From positions 434,001-498,000 of the forward strand of contig NZ_NQKQ01000001.1 in assembly GCF_002269505.1 (NCBI RefSeq): a stretch of 64,000 bases of DNA. The letters are read 5' to 3'. The DNA comes from Pseudomonas fragi. GTDB taxonomy: Bacteria > Pseudomonadota > Gammaproteobacteria > Pseudomonadales > Pseudomonadaceae. Shown here in pieces: positions 17,788 through 27,339 of the stretch. The notes under the pieces are model-generated. The model ran no database searches. It was not told where the DNA came from and saw only the letters and a list, made by a program, of their open reading frames with translations. Position numbers and translations under genes: made by a program. Each line of letters opens with the position of its first letter. The stretch's first letter is position 1.

Positions 17788-18870
17788 ATGCGCATTTTAG
17801 TCACCGGCGGCGCCGGTTTTATTGGTTCAGCGTTGATCCGTCACCTGATCAAAAATACCGGGCATGAAGTGCTCAACCTCGACAAGCTGACCTACGCCGG
17901 TAATCTGGAATCGCTGCAAAGCATTGCCACCGATACCCGCTACGAGTTCGTGCAGGCCGATATCGTCGATCAGGCAGCGGTCAGCGCGATCATTACGCGC
18001 TTTGAGCCACAAGCGATCATGCACCTGGCGGCCGAATCCCATGTAGACCGTTCCATTGATGGCCCGTCGGACTTTATCCAGACCAATATCGTCGGTACCT
18101 ACAGCCTGCTAGAAGCCACCCGCGCTTACTGGTTGACCTTGCCTGAGCCGGAAAAAAGCGCATTTCGCTTTCACCATATTTCCACCGACGAAGTGTATGG
18201 CGACCTGCACGGCGTAGACGACCTGTTCACCGAGACCACGCCCTACGCGCCAAGCTCGCCGTACTCGGCCAGCAAGGCGGCGTCCGACCATCTGGTCCGC
18301 GCGTGGAACCGCACCTACGGTTTGCCGGTGCTGCTGACCAACTGCTCGAACAACTACGGGCCGTTCCACTTCCCGGAAAAACTGATCCCGCTGGTGATTC
18401 TCAACGCCCTGGCCGGCAAGCCGCTGCCGGTGTATGGCAATGGCCTGCAAGTGCGTGACTGGCTGTTCGTCGAAGACCACGCCCGGGCCTTGCTGAAGGT
18501 GGTGACCGAAGGCGTAGTGGGCGAGACCTACAACATCGGCGGGCATAACGAGCAAAAGAATATCGACGTGGTGCGCAGCATCTGCGCCCTGCTCGAAGAA
18601 CTGGCGCCCGCACACCCGGCAGGCGTAGCGCAGTTTGCCGACCTGATCACCTTCGTCCAGGACCGCCCGGGCCACGACCAGCGCTACGCGATCGACGCCG
18701 GCAAAATTGAACGCGAGCTGGGCTGGGTGCCCGAAGAAACCTTCGAAACCGGCCTGCGCAAAACCGTGCAGTGGTATCTGGACAATCTGGAGTGGTGCCA
18801 GCGCGTGCAAGACGGCAGCTATCAGGGCCAGCGCCTGGGTTTCACCGAGACCAAGGACCTGATCGCGTGA
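17788..18870 (+). CDS. rmlB: dTDP-glucose 4,6-dehydratase
   Basis: Second step of dTDP-L-rhamnose synthesis. 360 residues from the ATG at 17788, which has AAGGA upstream; an in-frame ATG at 17743 would add 15 residues before the Rossmann fold and is not used in homologues. Short-chain dehydrogenase signature: '[19 protein letters not shown]' at the start, catalytic 'STDEVYG' at about 132, and '[13 protein letters not shown]' (Tyr-x3-Lys) at about 165. The stop overlaps rmlD. Confidence 0.96.
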   Translation: MRILVTGGAGFIGSALIRHLIKNTGHEVLNLDKLTYAGNLESLQSIATDTRYEFVQADIVDQAAVSAIITRFEPQAIMHLAAESHVDRSIDGPSDFIQTNIVGTYSLLEATRAYWLTLPEPEKSAFRFHHISTDEVYGDLHGVDDLFTETTPYAPSSPYSASKAASDHLVRAWNRTYGLPVLLTNCSNNYGPFHFPEKLIPLVILNALAGKPLPVYGNGLQVRDWLFVEDHARALLKVVTEGVVGETYNIGGHNEQKNIDVVRSICALLEELAPAHPAGVAQFADLITFVQDRPGHDQRYAIDAGKIERELGWVPEETFETGLRKTVQWYLDNLEWCQRVQDGSYQGQRLGFTETKDLIA

Positions 18871-19760
18871 CTGACCTTAAAGCGCCGTTGAACATCCTTG
18901 TCAGCGGCAAAACCGGCCAGGTTGCCGTTGAGTTGCAAAAGCACCTTGCCGGTCAGGGCAACCTGACTGTGCTGGGCCGCGATGTCCTCGATCTGAGCCA
19001 ACCCGAGCAAATCCGTGCCCAGGTACGGGCGCACAAGCCGGACTTGATCATCATTGCCGCAGCCCACACCGCCGTGGACCAAGCCGAAAGCGAGCCGGAA
19101 CTGGCCTTCGCGATCAATGCCAGCGCACCGGGCGTGTTTGCTGAAGAAGCGGCGGCCCTGGGCATCCCCTTGATTCACTATTCCACCGACTACGTGTTCG
19201 ATGGCAGCAAACCTGCGCCCTACACCGAGGACGATGCCACCAACCCGCTGGGCGTGTACGGCAAAAGCAAGCTGGCGGGTGAACTGGCCATCGCGGCGAG
19301 CGGTGCCCAACACTTGATCCTGCGCACCAGTTGGGTGTACTCGACCCATGGTAAAAACTTCCTGCTGACCATGCAGCGCTTGCTGCAAGAGCGCCCGGAG
19401 TTACGCGTAGTGGCTGATCAGATCGGCGCACCGACCTGGGCCGGCACCATCGCCCGGAGCACACGGGCATTGATCGAGCGCTGGCAAGCCGGTGATGCTG
19501 GGGCATGGGGCACCTACCACCTGACCGCTCAGGGTGAAACTTCGTGGTTTGGCTTTACCCAGGCCATCGCCGCGCACCTGAGTGCCCAGGGCAAGACCTG
19601 CGCGACACTGGAGCCCATTCCTGCCAGCGCCTACCCGACGCCCGCGGCACGGCCACAGAACTCGCGCCTGGATTGCAGCAAGCTGGCTCGCGAATGGGGC
19701 GTTACCCAGCCCGACTGGGAAGCTGCGTTGAGCGAGTGCGTGGCTGAGCAACCACGCTAA
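18867..19760 (+). CDS. rmlD: dTDP-4-dehydrorhamnose reductase
   Basis: Last step of dTDP-L-rhamnose synthesis, 297 residues. The GTG at 18867 overlaps the rmlB stop by four bases; longer starts upstream lie inside rmlB and are not credible. '[19 protein letters not shown]' is the cofactor loop, '[37 protein letters not shown]' contains the catalytic Tyr-x3-Lys. In most Pseudomonas the operon goes on with rmlA and rmlC; here the dctB-like gene follows instead. Confidence 0.96.
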   Translation: MTDLKAPLNILVSGKTGQVAVELQKHLAGQGNLTVLGRDVLDLSQPEQIRAQVRAHKPDLIIIAAAHTAVDQAESEPELAFAINASAPGVFAEEAAALGIPLIHYSTDYVFDGSKPAPYTEDDATNPLGVYGKSKLAGELAIAASGAQHLILRTSWVYSTHGKNFLLTMQRLLQERPELRVVADQIGAPTWAGTIARSTRALIERWQAGDAGAWGTYHLTAQGETSWFGFTQAIAAHLSAQGKTCATLEPIPASAYPTPAARPQNSRLDCSKLAREWGVTQPDWEAALSECVAEQPR

Positions 19761-19772
19761 CGCCAATCCCCT

Positions 19773-19859
19773 TGTGGGAGCGGGCTTGCTCGCGATGACA
19801 TCACTGCGGCCTGCCTGACAAACCGCGCCGTTTGCATCGCGAGCAAGCCCGCTCCCACA
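19773..19859. repeat. REP-type inverted repeat (GTGGGAGCGGGCTTGCTCGCGATG class)
   Basis: Two perfect complementary arms of about 25 bp (TGTGGGAGCGGGCTTGCTCG... and its complement) separated by about 37 bp. Same class as the copy at 23.6 kb. Confidence 0.85.
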
Positions 19860-19906
19860 GGGTTCGTTGGGTATACTGCAACGTACTCTTGCAGCGCAGC
19901 TCAACG

Positions 19907-21721
19907 ATGATCACCACTTCCTCCGTTCCTCGCAGGCCCCGCTGGCGCAGCCTGGCCTTATTGGCATTGTGCCTCGCGCCTTTGCTATGGCCGCTGCAAC
20001 ACCTGGCCGAGCGCTATTACCGCAGCGAGCTGGCCGGGCAAAATCGCCAGACGCTCGACTTGTACGTGGCCAACCTGCTGGGCACGCTTCATCGCTATGA
20101 AGTGCTGCCGCAGATACTCGGCGAACTGCCCGACCTGCGCGCCGTGCTGGCCAACCCAGAGGATGTGCAGGCTCAAGCCAAGGCCAATCAGTTGCTCGAT
20201 GACATCAGCAACCAGACCGGTGCAGTGGTCATGTACCTGCTGGACACCCACGGCGATACCCTGGCCACCTCGAACTGGGACCAAAGCGACAGCTTTATCG
20301 GGCGCAATTTCGCTTTTCGTCCGTATTTCAGCGAAGCGATGGAAGGCAAGCTGGGGCGCTTTTTCGGACTTGGCACCACCTCCGGCAAACGCGGTTATTA
20401 CTTCGCGGCACCGATTCGCGACGGCGATAAAAAACTCGGCGTACTGGTGGTCAAGGTCGACCTGGACCACACCGAGCAATTGTGGGGCAACACCCCCGAA
20501 CAACTGCTGGCGACCGACAGCAACGGCGTGGTGATCCTCACTTCGCGCCCCGAGTGGCGCTTCAGATCCACCCGCGATCTGTCGCCGCAAGAGCGCCAGG
20601 CCATCTTCGCCATCCTGCCCTACCCGACCAGCGACCCAAAACCGCTGAACCTGGACCTCAATGCCTGGCTGGTGCAAACCCAAAAAATCGACGAGACCGG
20701 CTGGAGCGTCAACATTCTCGCTCCGCGCGCGCTCATCGATCGCTCGGTGCGTACGGTGCTGGCTATCGGTGGCGCCACCTTGCTGGTGGTCATGCTATTG
20801 ATCGGTTTGATGATGCAGCGCCGGCGCCACTACCTGGACCGCATCGCGTTTGAAGCCAAGGCCCGCCGCACCCTGGAAATGCGTGTGGCAGAGCGCACCA
20901 GCGACCTTGAAGGGCTTAACCGGCGCCTGCGTGAAGAGGTGCTGGAACGCGAACACGCGCAACAAGAGCTGGTGCGCGCCCAGGACGACCTGGTGCAGGC
21001 AGGAAAGCTGTCGGCGCTGGGCACCATGTCGGCCAGCATCAGCCACGAACTCAACCAGCCGCTGGCAGCCATCCGCAGTTACGCCGAAAACGCCGAAGTG
21101 CTGCTTGACCACCAGCGGATCGACGATGCACGGGGCAATCTCAAGCTGATCAACGAACTGACCGGGCGCATGTCATCCATCATCGCCCACCTGCGCGCCT
21201 TCGCCCGGCGCGATCGCCATGCCCCGGAGAGCGTTGCCCTGCAACCGGCGCTGGACGATGCTCTGGCGTTGCTGGCCAAACGCCGACGCAGCATGGAGGT
21301 CGAGCTGATCCGCGATCTGCCTGCGGCCACGCTGTGGGTCGAAGCCGGGGAAACCCGCCTGCGCCAGGTGTTGGGCAACCTGCTGGCCAACGCTCTCGAT
21401 GCCCTTACGGAAAAAGGCCCGCCCCGACGCCTGTGGCTAAGTGCCCAATCCACCCCGGAAGGCGTCACTGTGTACATTCGCGACAACGGCCCGGGGTTTT
21501 GCATGGAGGCTCTGGGCCGTGCCGGAGAGCCGTTCTACACCACCAAAACGCGCACTCAGGGGCTGGGGCTCGGATTGGCCATTTGTGACACGCTGATCCG
21601 CGCCTTTGGCGGCGAATTGCTGTTCGCCAACCACAAGGAAGGCGGTGCCCTAATCACCTTGCGACTGCGCGCCGGTGCGCCAGGCGTAAGTTTGCAAGCT
21701 TCGGAGGACTCCAGGTCATGA
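19907..21721 (+). CDS. dctB: DctB-like sensor histidine kinase for C4-dicarboxylates
   Basis: Inner-membrane kinase, 604 residues. Order: membrane segment (about 15-33), periplasmic double-PAS/dCache sensor (about 40-275, with 'NFAFRPYFSEAMEGKLGRFFGLGTTS' as in DctB), second membrane segment (about 282-302), coiled coil, HisKA with the phospho-His in 'SHELNQPL' (His380), and HATPase ('NLLANALDAL', 'DNGPGF', 'TKTRTQGLGLGLAI'). It overlaps dctD by 4 bp. An ATG at 19832 would run through the repeat and is not used. No transporter is adjacent. Confidence 0.9.
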   Translation: MITTSSVPRRPRWRSLALLALCLAPLLWPLQHLAERYYRSELAGQNRQTLDLYVANLLGTLHRYEVLPQILGELPDLRAVLANPEDVQAQAKANQLLDDISNQTGAVVMYLLDTHGDTLATSNWDQSDSFIGRNFAFRPYFSEAMEGKLGRFFGLGTTSGKRGYYFAAPIRDGDKKLGVLVVKVDLDHTEQLWGNTPEQLLATDSNGVVILTSRPEWRFRSTRDLSPQERQAIFAILPYPTSDPKPLNLDLNAWLVQTQKIDETGWSVNILAPRALIDRSVRTVLAIGGATLLVVMLLIGLMMQRRRHYLDRIAFEAKARRTLEMRVAERTSDLEGLNRRLREEVLEREHAQQELVRAQDDLVQAGKLSALGTMSASISHELNQPLAAIRSYAENAEVLLDHQRIDDARGNLKLINELTGRMSSIIAHLRAFARRDRHAPESVALQPALDDALALLAKRRRSMEVELIRDLPAATLWVEAGETRLRQVLGNLLANALDALTEKGPPRRLWLSAQSTPEGVTVYIRDNGPGFCMEALGRAGEPFYTTKTRTQGLGLGLAICDTLIRAFGGELLFANHKEGGALITLRLRAGAPGVSLQASEDSRS

Positions 21722-23109
21722 GCCAGCCCATCGATCCACGCGTTCAGGTCATCCTGATTGATGATGACCCGCACCTGCGTCAGGCCCTGTACCAGACTCT
21801 GGATCTGGCGGGGCTGCACGTGTTGCCACTGGCCGAAGCCAACGGCCTGGCCGAGCGTATCGGCCGGGACTGGCCAGGTGTGGTGGTCAGTGATATCCGC
21901 ATGCCGGGCATGGACGGTCTTGAGCTGCTGGCGCAATTGCATGGCCAGGACCCGGAGCTGCCGGTGCTGCTGATTACCGGCCACGGCGACGTGCCGCTGG
22001 CCGTACAGGCGATGCGCGCAGGCGCCTATGACTTCCTCGAAAAGCCCTTTGCCAGCGACGCCCTGCTCGACAGCGTGCGCCGTGCCCTGGCCTTGCGCGC
22101 CCTGGTCATGGACAACCGCAGCCTGCGCCTGGCCCTGAGCGATCGCCAATTGCTAAGCTCGCGGCTGCTTGGGGTATCACCGGCCATGCTGCGTTTGCGC
22201 GAGCAGATCGGCGCGCTGGCAGCCACCAAGGCCGATGTGCTGATCCTGGGCGAGACCGGCTCGGGCAAAGAAGTGGTCGCTCGGGCGCTGCATGATTTAT
22301 CGGCGCGGCGTAACGGCCCGTTTGTGGCGATCAATGCCGGGGCCCTGGCTGAATCCGTGGTTGAGAGCGAACTGTTCGGGCACGAGCCGGGCGCCTTTAC
22401 AGGCGCGCAGAAGCGGCGCATCGGCAAGTTTGAATTTGCCAATGGCGGCACCTTGTTCCTCGATGAAATCGAAAGCATGAGCCTGGACGTGCAGGTCAAA
22501 TTGCTGCGTTTGCTGCAAGAGCGCGTAGTCGAACGCCTGGGTGGCAACCAGCTGATCCCGCTGGATATCCGGGTGATCGCCGCCACCAAGGAAGACCTGC
22601 GCCAGGCCGCCGATCAGGGCCGGTTCCGTGCTGACCTGTATTACCGGCTCAACGTGGCGCCCCTGCGCATCGCCCCCCTGCGTGAGCGGGGTGAAGATGT
22701 GCTGATGTTGTTCGATTATTTTGCCGGCGAAGCCAGCGTACGCCACGACCTGACACCCAACGTGCTGCAACCGGCGCAGCGGGCTTTATTGTTGCGCCAC
22801 ACCTGGCCTGGCAACGTGCGCGAGCTGCAAAACGTCGCCGAGCGCTTTGCCCTTGGCCTTGAACTGGCTCTGGATAACGCCGCTGAAGGCCAGCCAGCAG
22901 CGGGCAATGAAGTCTCGGGCGGCCTGAGCGAGCAGGTCGAACACTTTGAAAAAAGCCTGATTGCCGCCGAACTGGAGCGCTCCCACAGCTCCATGCGCAG
23001 CCTCGCAGAAGCCCTGGGTGTGCCGCGCAAAACCCTGCACGACAAACTGCGCAAACATGGGCTGAACTTCGACAGTGCAAGCCACCCTCACCCTGATGAA
23101 CTCGATTAA
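21718..23109 (+). CDS. dctD: DctD-like sigma-54-dependent response regulator
   Basis: 463-residue activator of the NtrC class. The receiver domain (about 8-125) has acidic residues 'DDD' and phospho-Asp in 'VVSDIRMPG'; the AAA+ domain (about 148-385) has 'GETGSGKE' (Walker A), 'GAFTGA' (sigma-54 contact loop) and 'GTLFLDEIESM' (Walker B); the C-terminus has a Fis-type helix-turn-helix ('SMRSLAEALGVPRKTLHDKLRKHGL'). With dctB it would switch on C4-dicarboxylate uptake genes, which must lie elsewhere. Confidence 0.92.
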   Translation: MSQPIDPRVQVILIDDDPHLRQALYQTLDLAGLHVLPLAEANGLAERIGRDWPGVVVSDIRMPGMDGLELLAQLHGQDPELPVLLITGHGDVPLAVQAMRAGAYDFLEKPFASDALLDSVRRALALRALVMDNRSLRLALSDRQLLSSRLLGVSPAMLRLREQIGALAATKADVLILGETGSGKEVVARALHDLSARRNGPFVAINAGALAESVVESELFGHEPGAFTGAQKRRIGKFEFANGGTLFLDEIESMSLDVQVKLLRLLQERVVERLGGNQLIPLDIRVIAATKEDLRQAADQGRFRADLYYRLNVAPLRIAPLRERGEDVLMLFDYFAGEASVRHDLTPNVLQPAQRALLLRHTWPGNVRELQNVAERFALGLELALDNAAEGQPAAGNEVSGGLSEQVEHFEKSLIAAELERSHSSMRSLAEALGVPRKTLHDKLRKHGLNFDSASHPHPDELD

Positions 23110-23121
23110 AGAGGCCACGGC

Positions 23122-23577
23122 ATGAACCGCGACAGTCGTTATCTACAATCAGTCCTTCACCACGACATCCCGTTGACCCGTGAAATGGGCCTCAAAGTGG
23201 TGAGCTGGCAAGACCGGCAGTTGCGCCTGCAATTGCCCCTTGAAGCCAATATCAACCACAAAAGCACTATGTTCGGTGGCAGCCTGTACTGCGGCGCGGT
23301 ACTGGCCGGTTGGGGCTGGCTGCATTTGAGCCTGCGCGAAGCGGGAATCGAAGACGGACATATCGTGATTCAGGAAGGTCATATCAGCTACCCGCTGCCC
23401 GTGACCGAGGACGCCATTGCGGTATGTGATGCGCCAGATGATGCGCAATGGAACAAGTTTTTGGCCATGTACAAACGCCACGGCCGCGCGCGGCTTACCC
23501 TGGAAACGCGGGTAGTCAATGTTCAGGGCGGGGAAGATGCGGTGAGGTTTAGCGGGCAGTATGTGTTGCATCGCTGA
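23122..23577 (+). CDS. hotdog-fold thioesterase-like protein (YiiD C-terminal family)
   Basis: 151-residue cytoplasmic protein of the family that in YiiD forms the C-terminal thioesterase part. 'LVKVSWQDRQLRLQLPLEANINHKSTMFGGSLYCGAVLAGW'-like sequence (about 27-65, with 'NINHKSTMFGGS') is the hotdog helix, followed by 'GHIVIQEGHISYPLP' and 'GRARLTLETRV'. The presumed substrate is an acyl-CoA or acyl-carrier thioester; not known. It starts 12 bp after dctD and may be co-transcribed. Confidence 0.8.
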   Translation: MNRDSRYLQSVLHHDIPLTREMGLKVVSWQDRQLRLQLPLEANINHKSTMFGGSLYCGAVLAGWGWLHLSLREAGIEDGHIVIQEGHISYPLPVTEDAIAVCDAPDDAQWNKFLAMYKRHGRARLTLETRVVNVQGGEDAVRFSGQYVLHR

Positions 23578-23586
23578 TTGAATTTA

Positions 23587-23673
23587 TGTGGGAGCGGGCT
23601 TGCTCGCGATGGCCACGGTGCGGTCTGACTGAAAGATCGCAGCGTTTGCATCGCGAGCAAGCCCGCTCCCACA
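23587..23673. repeat. REP-type inverted repeat (GTGGGAGCGGGCTTGCTCGCGATG class)
   Basis: The two ends are complementary over about 25 bp, as at 19773. It sits between the tails of the convergent thioesterase and cysQ genes. Confidence 0.85.
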
Positions 23674-23681
23674 GGGGGGGA

Positions 23682-24509
23682 CTAGCGTTGCGCCAGGTCC
23701 AGCAATTTTTCGCGCCACGGCGCTTGCGCCGGCAACGCCAAAAACGACTGATTGAGCAGCGACTCACGGGCCGGATAGCTGAACGGTTCTCCATCCAGTT
23801 GCAGCACCACACCACCAGCCCCTTCCAGCACACCTTGCGCAGCCGCCGTGTCCCACTGCGACGTCGGCGCCAGCCGTGGATAACAATCGGCAGCGCCTTC
23901 AGCCAGCAGACAAAACTTCAACGAGCTGCCCACGCTGACCAACTTCAATTCGCCCAGATGCTCACTCAGACCGGCCAACAAGCGTTCCTGCTCAGGGCTG
24001 GAGTGCCGGCGACTGGCAACCACGGTCATCGCTTCACCCGCAGGTGGCGAGTTGCGCACGCTGATGGGCACCACGGCATCACCGTCCGCACGCCACGCGC
24101 CCAGCCCTGCGCCGCCGTAGTAACAACGACCGCTGGTGGGCATCGACACCACCCCAAACACCACACGACCCAGCTCGATCAGGGCAATGTTGACCGTGAA
24201 CTCTTCACTGCCCGAGATAAATTCCTTGGTGCCATCCAGCGGGTCGACCAGCCACCAGCGCGTCCAGCCGGCACGCACGCTTTGCGCGATATTGGCGTCT
24301 TCTTCCGACAGCACCGGGATACTCGGATCCAGCGCCGTCAGGCCATCGAGCAAAATGTGGTGGGCAGCCAGGTCAGCGGCGGTCACCGGCGAATCATCGG
24401 CCTTGGCGGTGACTTCAACGCCGGCACGCCAGAACGGCAAAATCGCGTCGCCAGCGGCATGGGCCAGTTTGATCACGCCTTCAAGCAAGGGATGGGGCAA
24501 ATCACTCAC
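23682..24509 (-). CDS. cysQ: 3'(2'),5'-bisphosphate nucleotidase
   Basis: Removes the 3'-phosphate from PAP/PAPS formed in sulfate assimilation; peripheral cytoplasmic enzyme of the inositol monophosphatase superfamily, 275 residues. Metal-binding motifs: 'PVLSEE' near residue 65, 'WLVDPLDGTKEF' near 85 and 'WDTAAAQGVLEGAGG' near 220. The start overlaps the nudE stop (ATGA), so the two are one operon. Confidence 0.95.
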   Translation of the reverse strand: MSDLPHPLLEGVIKLAHAAGDAILPFWRAGVEVTAKADDSPVTAADLAAHHILLDGLTALDPSIPVLSEEDANIAQSVRAGWTRWWLVDPLDGTKEFISGSEEFTVNIALIELGRVVFGVVSMPTSGRCYYGGAGLGAWRADGDAVVPISVRNSPPAGEAMTVVASRRHSSPEQERLLAGLSEHLGELKLVSVGSSLKFCLLAEGAADCYPRLAPTSQWDTAAAQGVLEGAGGVVLQLDGEPFSYPARESLLNQSFLALPAQAPWREKLLDLAQR

Positions 24510-25072
24510 GGCTGGAACGCTCCACGCTGGGTCAGAAGGTCACGAGCCAGATACAGCGCGGCCAGGGCACGGCCTTCGCTGAATTGCGGGTTAAGCACCA
24601 GGCTTGACAGCTCACGCAGGTTGACCCGATCAACGCGCATCGGCTCAGGTTCATCACCCTCCAGATGCTCTTCGTAAAGATCGGTGGCCAGCACCACCTG
24701 GATCTTTTGGCTCATGTAACCGGGGGACAGGGACAGCTCGGTCAAGTGCTCAAGCTGGCGAGCGCCGAAACCGGCCTCCTCCTTAAGCTCTCGTTCAGCC
24801 GCCGCCAACACGTCTTCGCCCGGTTCGATCAGACCCTTGGGCAATGAAATTTCGTACTCATCAGTGCCGCCGCAATATTCTTCAACCAGAATCGCGTGTT
24901 CAGCGTCGATCATGGCCACAATCATCACTGCGCCATAACCGTTTCCGCGCCCCACCAACCGTTCGTAAGTGCGCTCTACTCCATTGGAGAAGCGCAACTG
25001 CACTTCTTCAACCCGAAACAATCGGCTACTGGCAACAATTTCACGGGCAAGTACGGTGGGTTTTTGGCGCAT
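24506..25072 (-). CDS. nudE: ADP-sugar/ADP-compound Nudix hydrolase
   Basis: 188-residue cytoplasmic hydrolase of ADP-ribose, NADH and related ADP compounds. The Nudix box is at about 90-112: 'GLIEPGEDVLAAAERELKEE' followed by AGF. 'YCGGTDEYEISLPKG' just before it is typical of NudE. First gene of the nudE-cysQ operon, divergent from yrfG. Confidence 0.94.
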   Translation of the reverse strand: MRQKPTVLAREIVASSRLFRVEEVQLRFSNGVERTYERLVGRGNGYGAVMIVAMIDAEHAILVEEYCGGTDEYEISLPKGLIEPGEDVLAAAERELKEEAGFGARQLEHLTELSLSPGYMSQKIQVVLATDLYEEHLEGDEPEPMRVDRVNLRELSSLVLNPQFSEGRALAALYLARDLLTQRGAFQP

Positions 25073-25159
25073 AGCGGCTCCTCAATATGAACGGGGTACT
25101 ATACCCCGGCTTTTCCGAATGTCTGTGTCGGAAATTTTTACCTGTGGGAGAAGTTTTGC

Positions 25160-25822
25160 ATGACCGTTTTACCTTGGCGCGACATCGATACCGTGCTGCT
25201 CGATATGGACGGCACGCTGCTCGACCTGCACTACGACAATCATTTCTGGCTGGAGCACCTGCCCCAGCGCTATGCCGAGCTGCATGGCATCAGCCGGGCG
25301 ATGGCGGATCTGGAACTGACGCCGCTGTTTGAAGGTAACGCTGGACAGTTGCAATGGTACTGCCTGGACTTCTGGAGTCGCGAGCTGAAAATCCCGGTGC
25401 GCGAACTCAAACTTGAAACCGCTCATCTGATTGCCTTGCGCCCCGACGCTGATACTTTTCTGGCTGCCATCAACAAAGCCGGCAAACGGGTGATCATGAT
25501 CACCAACGCGCACCGCGATTCGCTGTCGTTGAAAATGGAGCGCATCGAGCTGGCACCCTATTTCGAGCGGCTTATCAGCTCCCACGACTACGGATACCCC
25601 AAGGAAAGTCCGGCGTTCTGGGATGCCCTGCAAGCCGATATCGGCTTCGATCCGGGCCGTAGCCTGTTTATCGACGACACCCTGCCGATTTTGCGCAGCG
25701 CCCGTGATTTTGGGGTGGCCCACTTGTTGGCGGTCAAACAGCCCGACAGCAAGAAAGGCCCGAAAGACACCGCAGAATTTGCCGCACTGGGCGACTATCG
25801 CGAGTTGCTGGAAGGGCTGTGA
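25160..25822 (+). CDS. yrfG: GMP/IMP nucleotidase (HAD superfamily)
   Basis: 220-residue cytoplasmic phosphatase dephosphorylating GMP and IMP. HAD motifs: 'LLDMDGTLLDL' (motif I, about 13), 'VIMITNAHRDS' (II, about 110), 'KESPAFWDAL' Lys (III), and 'FIDDTLPILR' (IV, about 170). The ATG at 25160 is preceded by GGGAG. It is divergent from nudE-cysQ, a conserved neighbour pair. Confidence 0.9.
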   Translation: MTVLPWRDIDTVLLDMDGTLLDLHYDNHFWLEHLPQRYAELHGISRAMADLELTPLFEGNAGQLQWYCLDFWSRELKIPVRELKLETAHLIALRPDADTFLAAINKAGKRVIMITNAHRDSLSLKMERIELAPYFERLISSHDYGYPKESPAFWDALQADIGFDPGRSLFIDDTLPILRSARDFGVAHLLAVKQPDSKKGPKDTAEFAALGDYRELLEGL

Positions 25823-25833
25823 ATCTCTGAACC

Positions 25834-25886
25834 CGTGGGAGCGAGCCTGCTCGCGAAGTGCACACGCGAGCAGGCTCGCTCCCACG
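25834..25886. repeat. REP-type inverted repeat (GTGGGAGCGAGCCTGCTCGCGAA class)
   Basis: Near-perfect hairpin: CGTGGGAGCGAGCCTGCTCGCG against CGCGAGCAGGCTCGCTCCCACG with a very short loop, between the convergent yrfG and LysM genes; may also act as their terminator. Confidence 0.85.
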
Positions 25887-25899
25887 GGGTAAAAACGGG

Positions 25900-26340
25900 T
25901 TACTCAGGAATACGCAGCGTCTGGCCCGGATAGATTTTGTTCGGGTCCTTGAGCAGCGGCTTGTTGGCTTCGAAAATCTTGTTGTACTGATTGGCGTTGC
26001 CGTACACCTGCAGCGAAATTGCGCTCAAGGTATCGCCCTTTTTCACTACAACAAAACGCGAAGCCACAACAGCGGGGCCGGTTACGGTGATCTGGTCTTC
26101 AACACTGGCCACGCCCGCGATGTTACCTGCCGCCAGGATGATTTTTTCTTTCTCTTCCTGGGTAGCCACTTCACCGCTGACCGTCACTTTGTCACCGTCC
26201 ACGGTGGCGGTGATGTTCGGATTGCCCAGGCCCACTTCCTGTACGTGCTTCTTGAGCTCCTCGCTCGCATTGGCGTTGCCCGGTGTGAGCAGGTTGATCA
26301 ATTTTTCGCCGGCTTCTTTCACAAAGCTGAAAATACTCAT
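25900..26340 (-). CDS. BON-LysM domain protein (potassium-binding Kbp/YgaU type)
   Basis: 146 residues with no signal peptide. A BON domain (about 25-90, 'LKKHVQEVGLGNPNITATVDGDKVTVSGEV') is followed by a LysM domain (about 95-145, 'VVVKKGDTLSAISLQVYGNANQYNKIFEANKPLLKDPNKIYPGQTLRIP'). This layout matches E. coli Kbp (YgaU), a cytoplasmic K+ sensor, rather than a wall-bound peptidoglycan enzyme. Divergent from a LysR regulator. Confidence 0.9.
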   Translation of the reverse strand: MSIFSFVKEAGEKLINLLTPGNANASEELKKHVQEVGLGNPNITATVDGDKVTVSGEVATQEEKEKIILAAGNIAGVASVEDQITVTGPAVVASRFVVVKKGDTLSAISLQVYGNANQYNKIFEANKPLLKDPNKIYPGQTLRIPE

Positions 26341-26443
26341 ACATCACGCTCCTAGGTTGGAAGATCCAGAGTCAAAAGCGTAGACCATCAACGGCACGTG
26401 CAAGCGCGCTAGAATCGCCCACTGAATTGCGCCCGGAGCGACG

Positions 26444-27331
26444 ATGGACATTAAACAGCTGAAATTCCTTATTGCCCTCGATGAAACCCGGCATTTCGGA
26501 CAGGCCGCCGCGCGTTGCCATATCACTCAGCCCACCCTGTCCATGCGTTTGCGCAGCCTGGAGCAGGAGCTGGACCTGCAACTGGTCAATCGTGGTCAGC
26601 GCTTCGAAAGTTTCACCGCCCCTGGAGAACGGGTGCTGGCCTGGGCCCGCACCGTGCTGGCTGCCTACGACGGCTTGCAGGCCGAAGCGGCCGCCTGTCG
26701 AGGTAACCTGATCGGCACACTGCGCCTGGGCGTGGTGCCGCTGTCGAGTTTTGACCCCCTGCCGCTGTTGCAACGCCTGCATCAGGAACACCCCGATCTG
26801 CGCTTTGAATTGTCAGCGCTGAGCTCGGAGCAAATCCTTGAGCAACTGGCCAGCAACCGGCTGGATATCGGCGTGTCCTACCTTGAGCGCCTCGACCAGG
26901 AGCGTTTTGACTCCCTGGCCTTGGGCGAAACCCGCATGGGCCTGCTCTATGACCAACGCTATTTCAATTTCGGCGAACAGCCCCTCAGTTGGGAAGCACT
27001 CACCGCCTTGCCGCTGGGCCTTCTCAGCAGTGGCATGCACTTTCGCCAGTCCATCGACCACAATTTCCACAGTCGGGGCCTGACACCCCAACCGCTGTTG
27101 CAAACGGATGCCGTTCATCAACTGTTACAAGCTGTCCACGGCGGGCTTTGTTGCGCGGTGATGCCCCTTGAGGGGGGACTGGAAGCCCTGACCGATCACC
27201 TGCGCCTGCACCCCATAGAAGACGCGCGCACCTTGGCCCGCCTGGGTTTGATCATGCGCCGCGAGGCGCCTCGCTCAGCCCTGGCCGAAGCCTGTTTCGC
27301 GCTTTATCAGAAATCACCAGACCCTTCTTGA
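26444..27331 (+). CDS. LysR-family transcriptional regulator
   Basis: 295 residues. N-terminal helix-turn-helix at about 3-62 ('MDIKQLKFLIALDETRHFGQAAARCHITQPTLSMRLRSLE' region) and an effector domain at about 90-290 with 'GTLRLGVVPLSSFDPLPLL'. It lies 94 bp before fdhD on the same strand, with two palindromes in the gap that could be its binding sites. Control of fdhD and the following oxidoreductase is a reasonable guess. Confidence 0.88.
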   Translation: MDIKQLKFLIALDETRHFGQAAARCHITQPTLSMRLRSLEQELDLQLVNRGQRFESFTAPGERVLAWARTVLAAYDGLQAEAAACRGNLIGTLRLGVVPLSSFDPLPLLQRLHQEHPDLRFELSALSSEQILEQLASNRLDIGVSYLERLDQERFDSLALGETRMGLLYDQRYFNFGEQPLSWEALTALPLGLLSSGMHFRQSIDHNFHSRGLTPQPLLQTDAVHQLLQAVHGGLCCAVMPLEGGLEALTDHLRLHPIEDARTLARLGLIMRREAPRSALAEACFALYQKSPDPS

Positions 27332-27339
27332 TCGACGCC

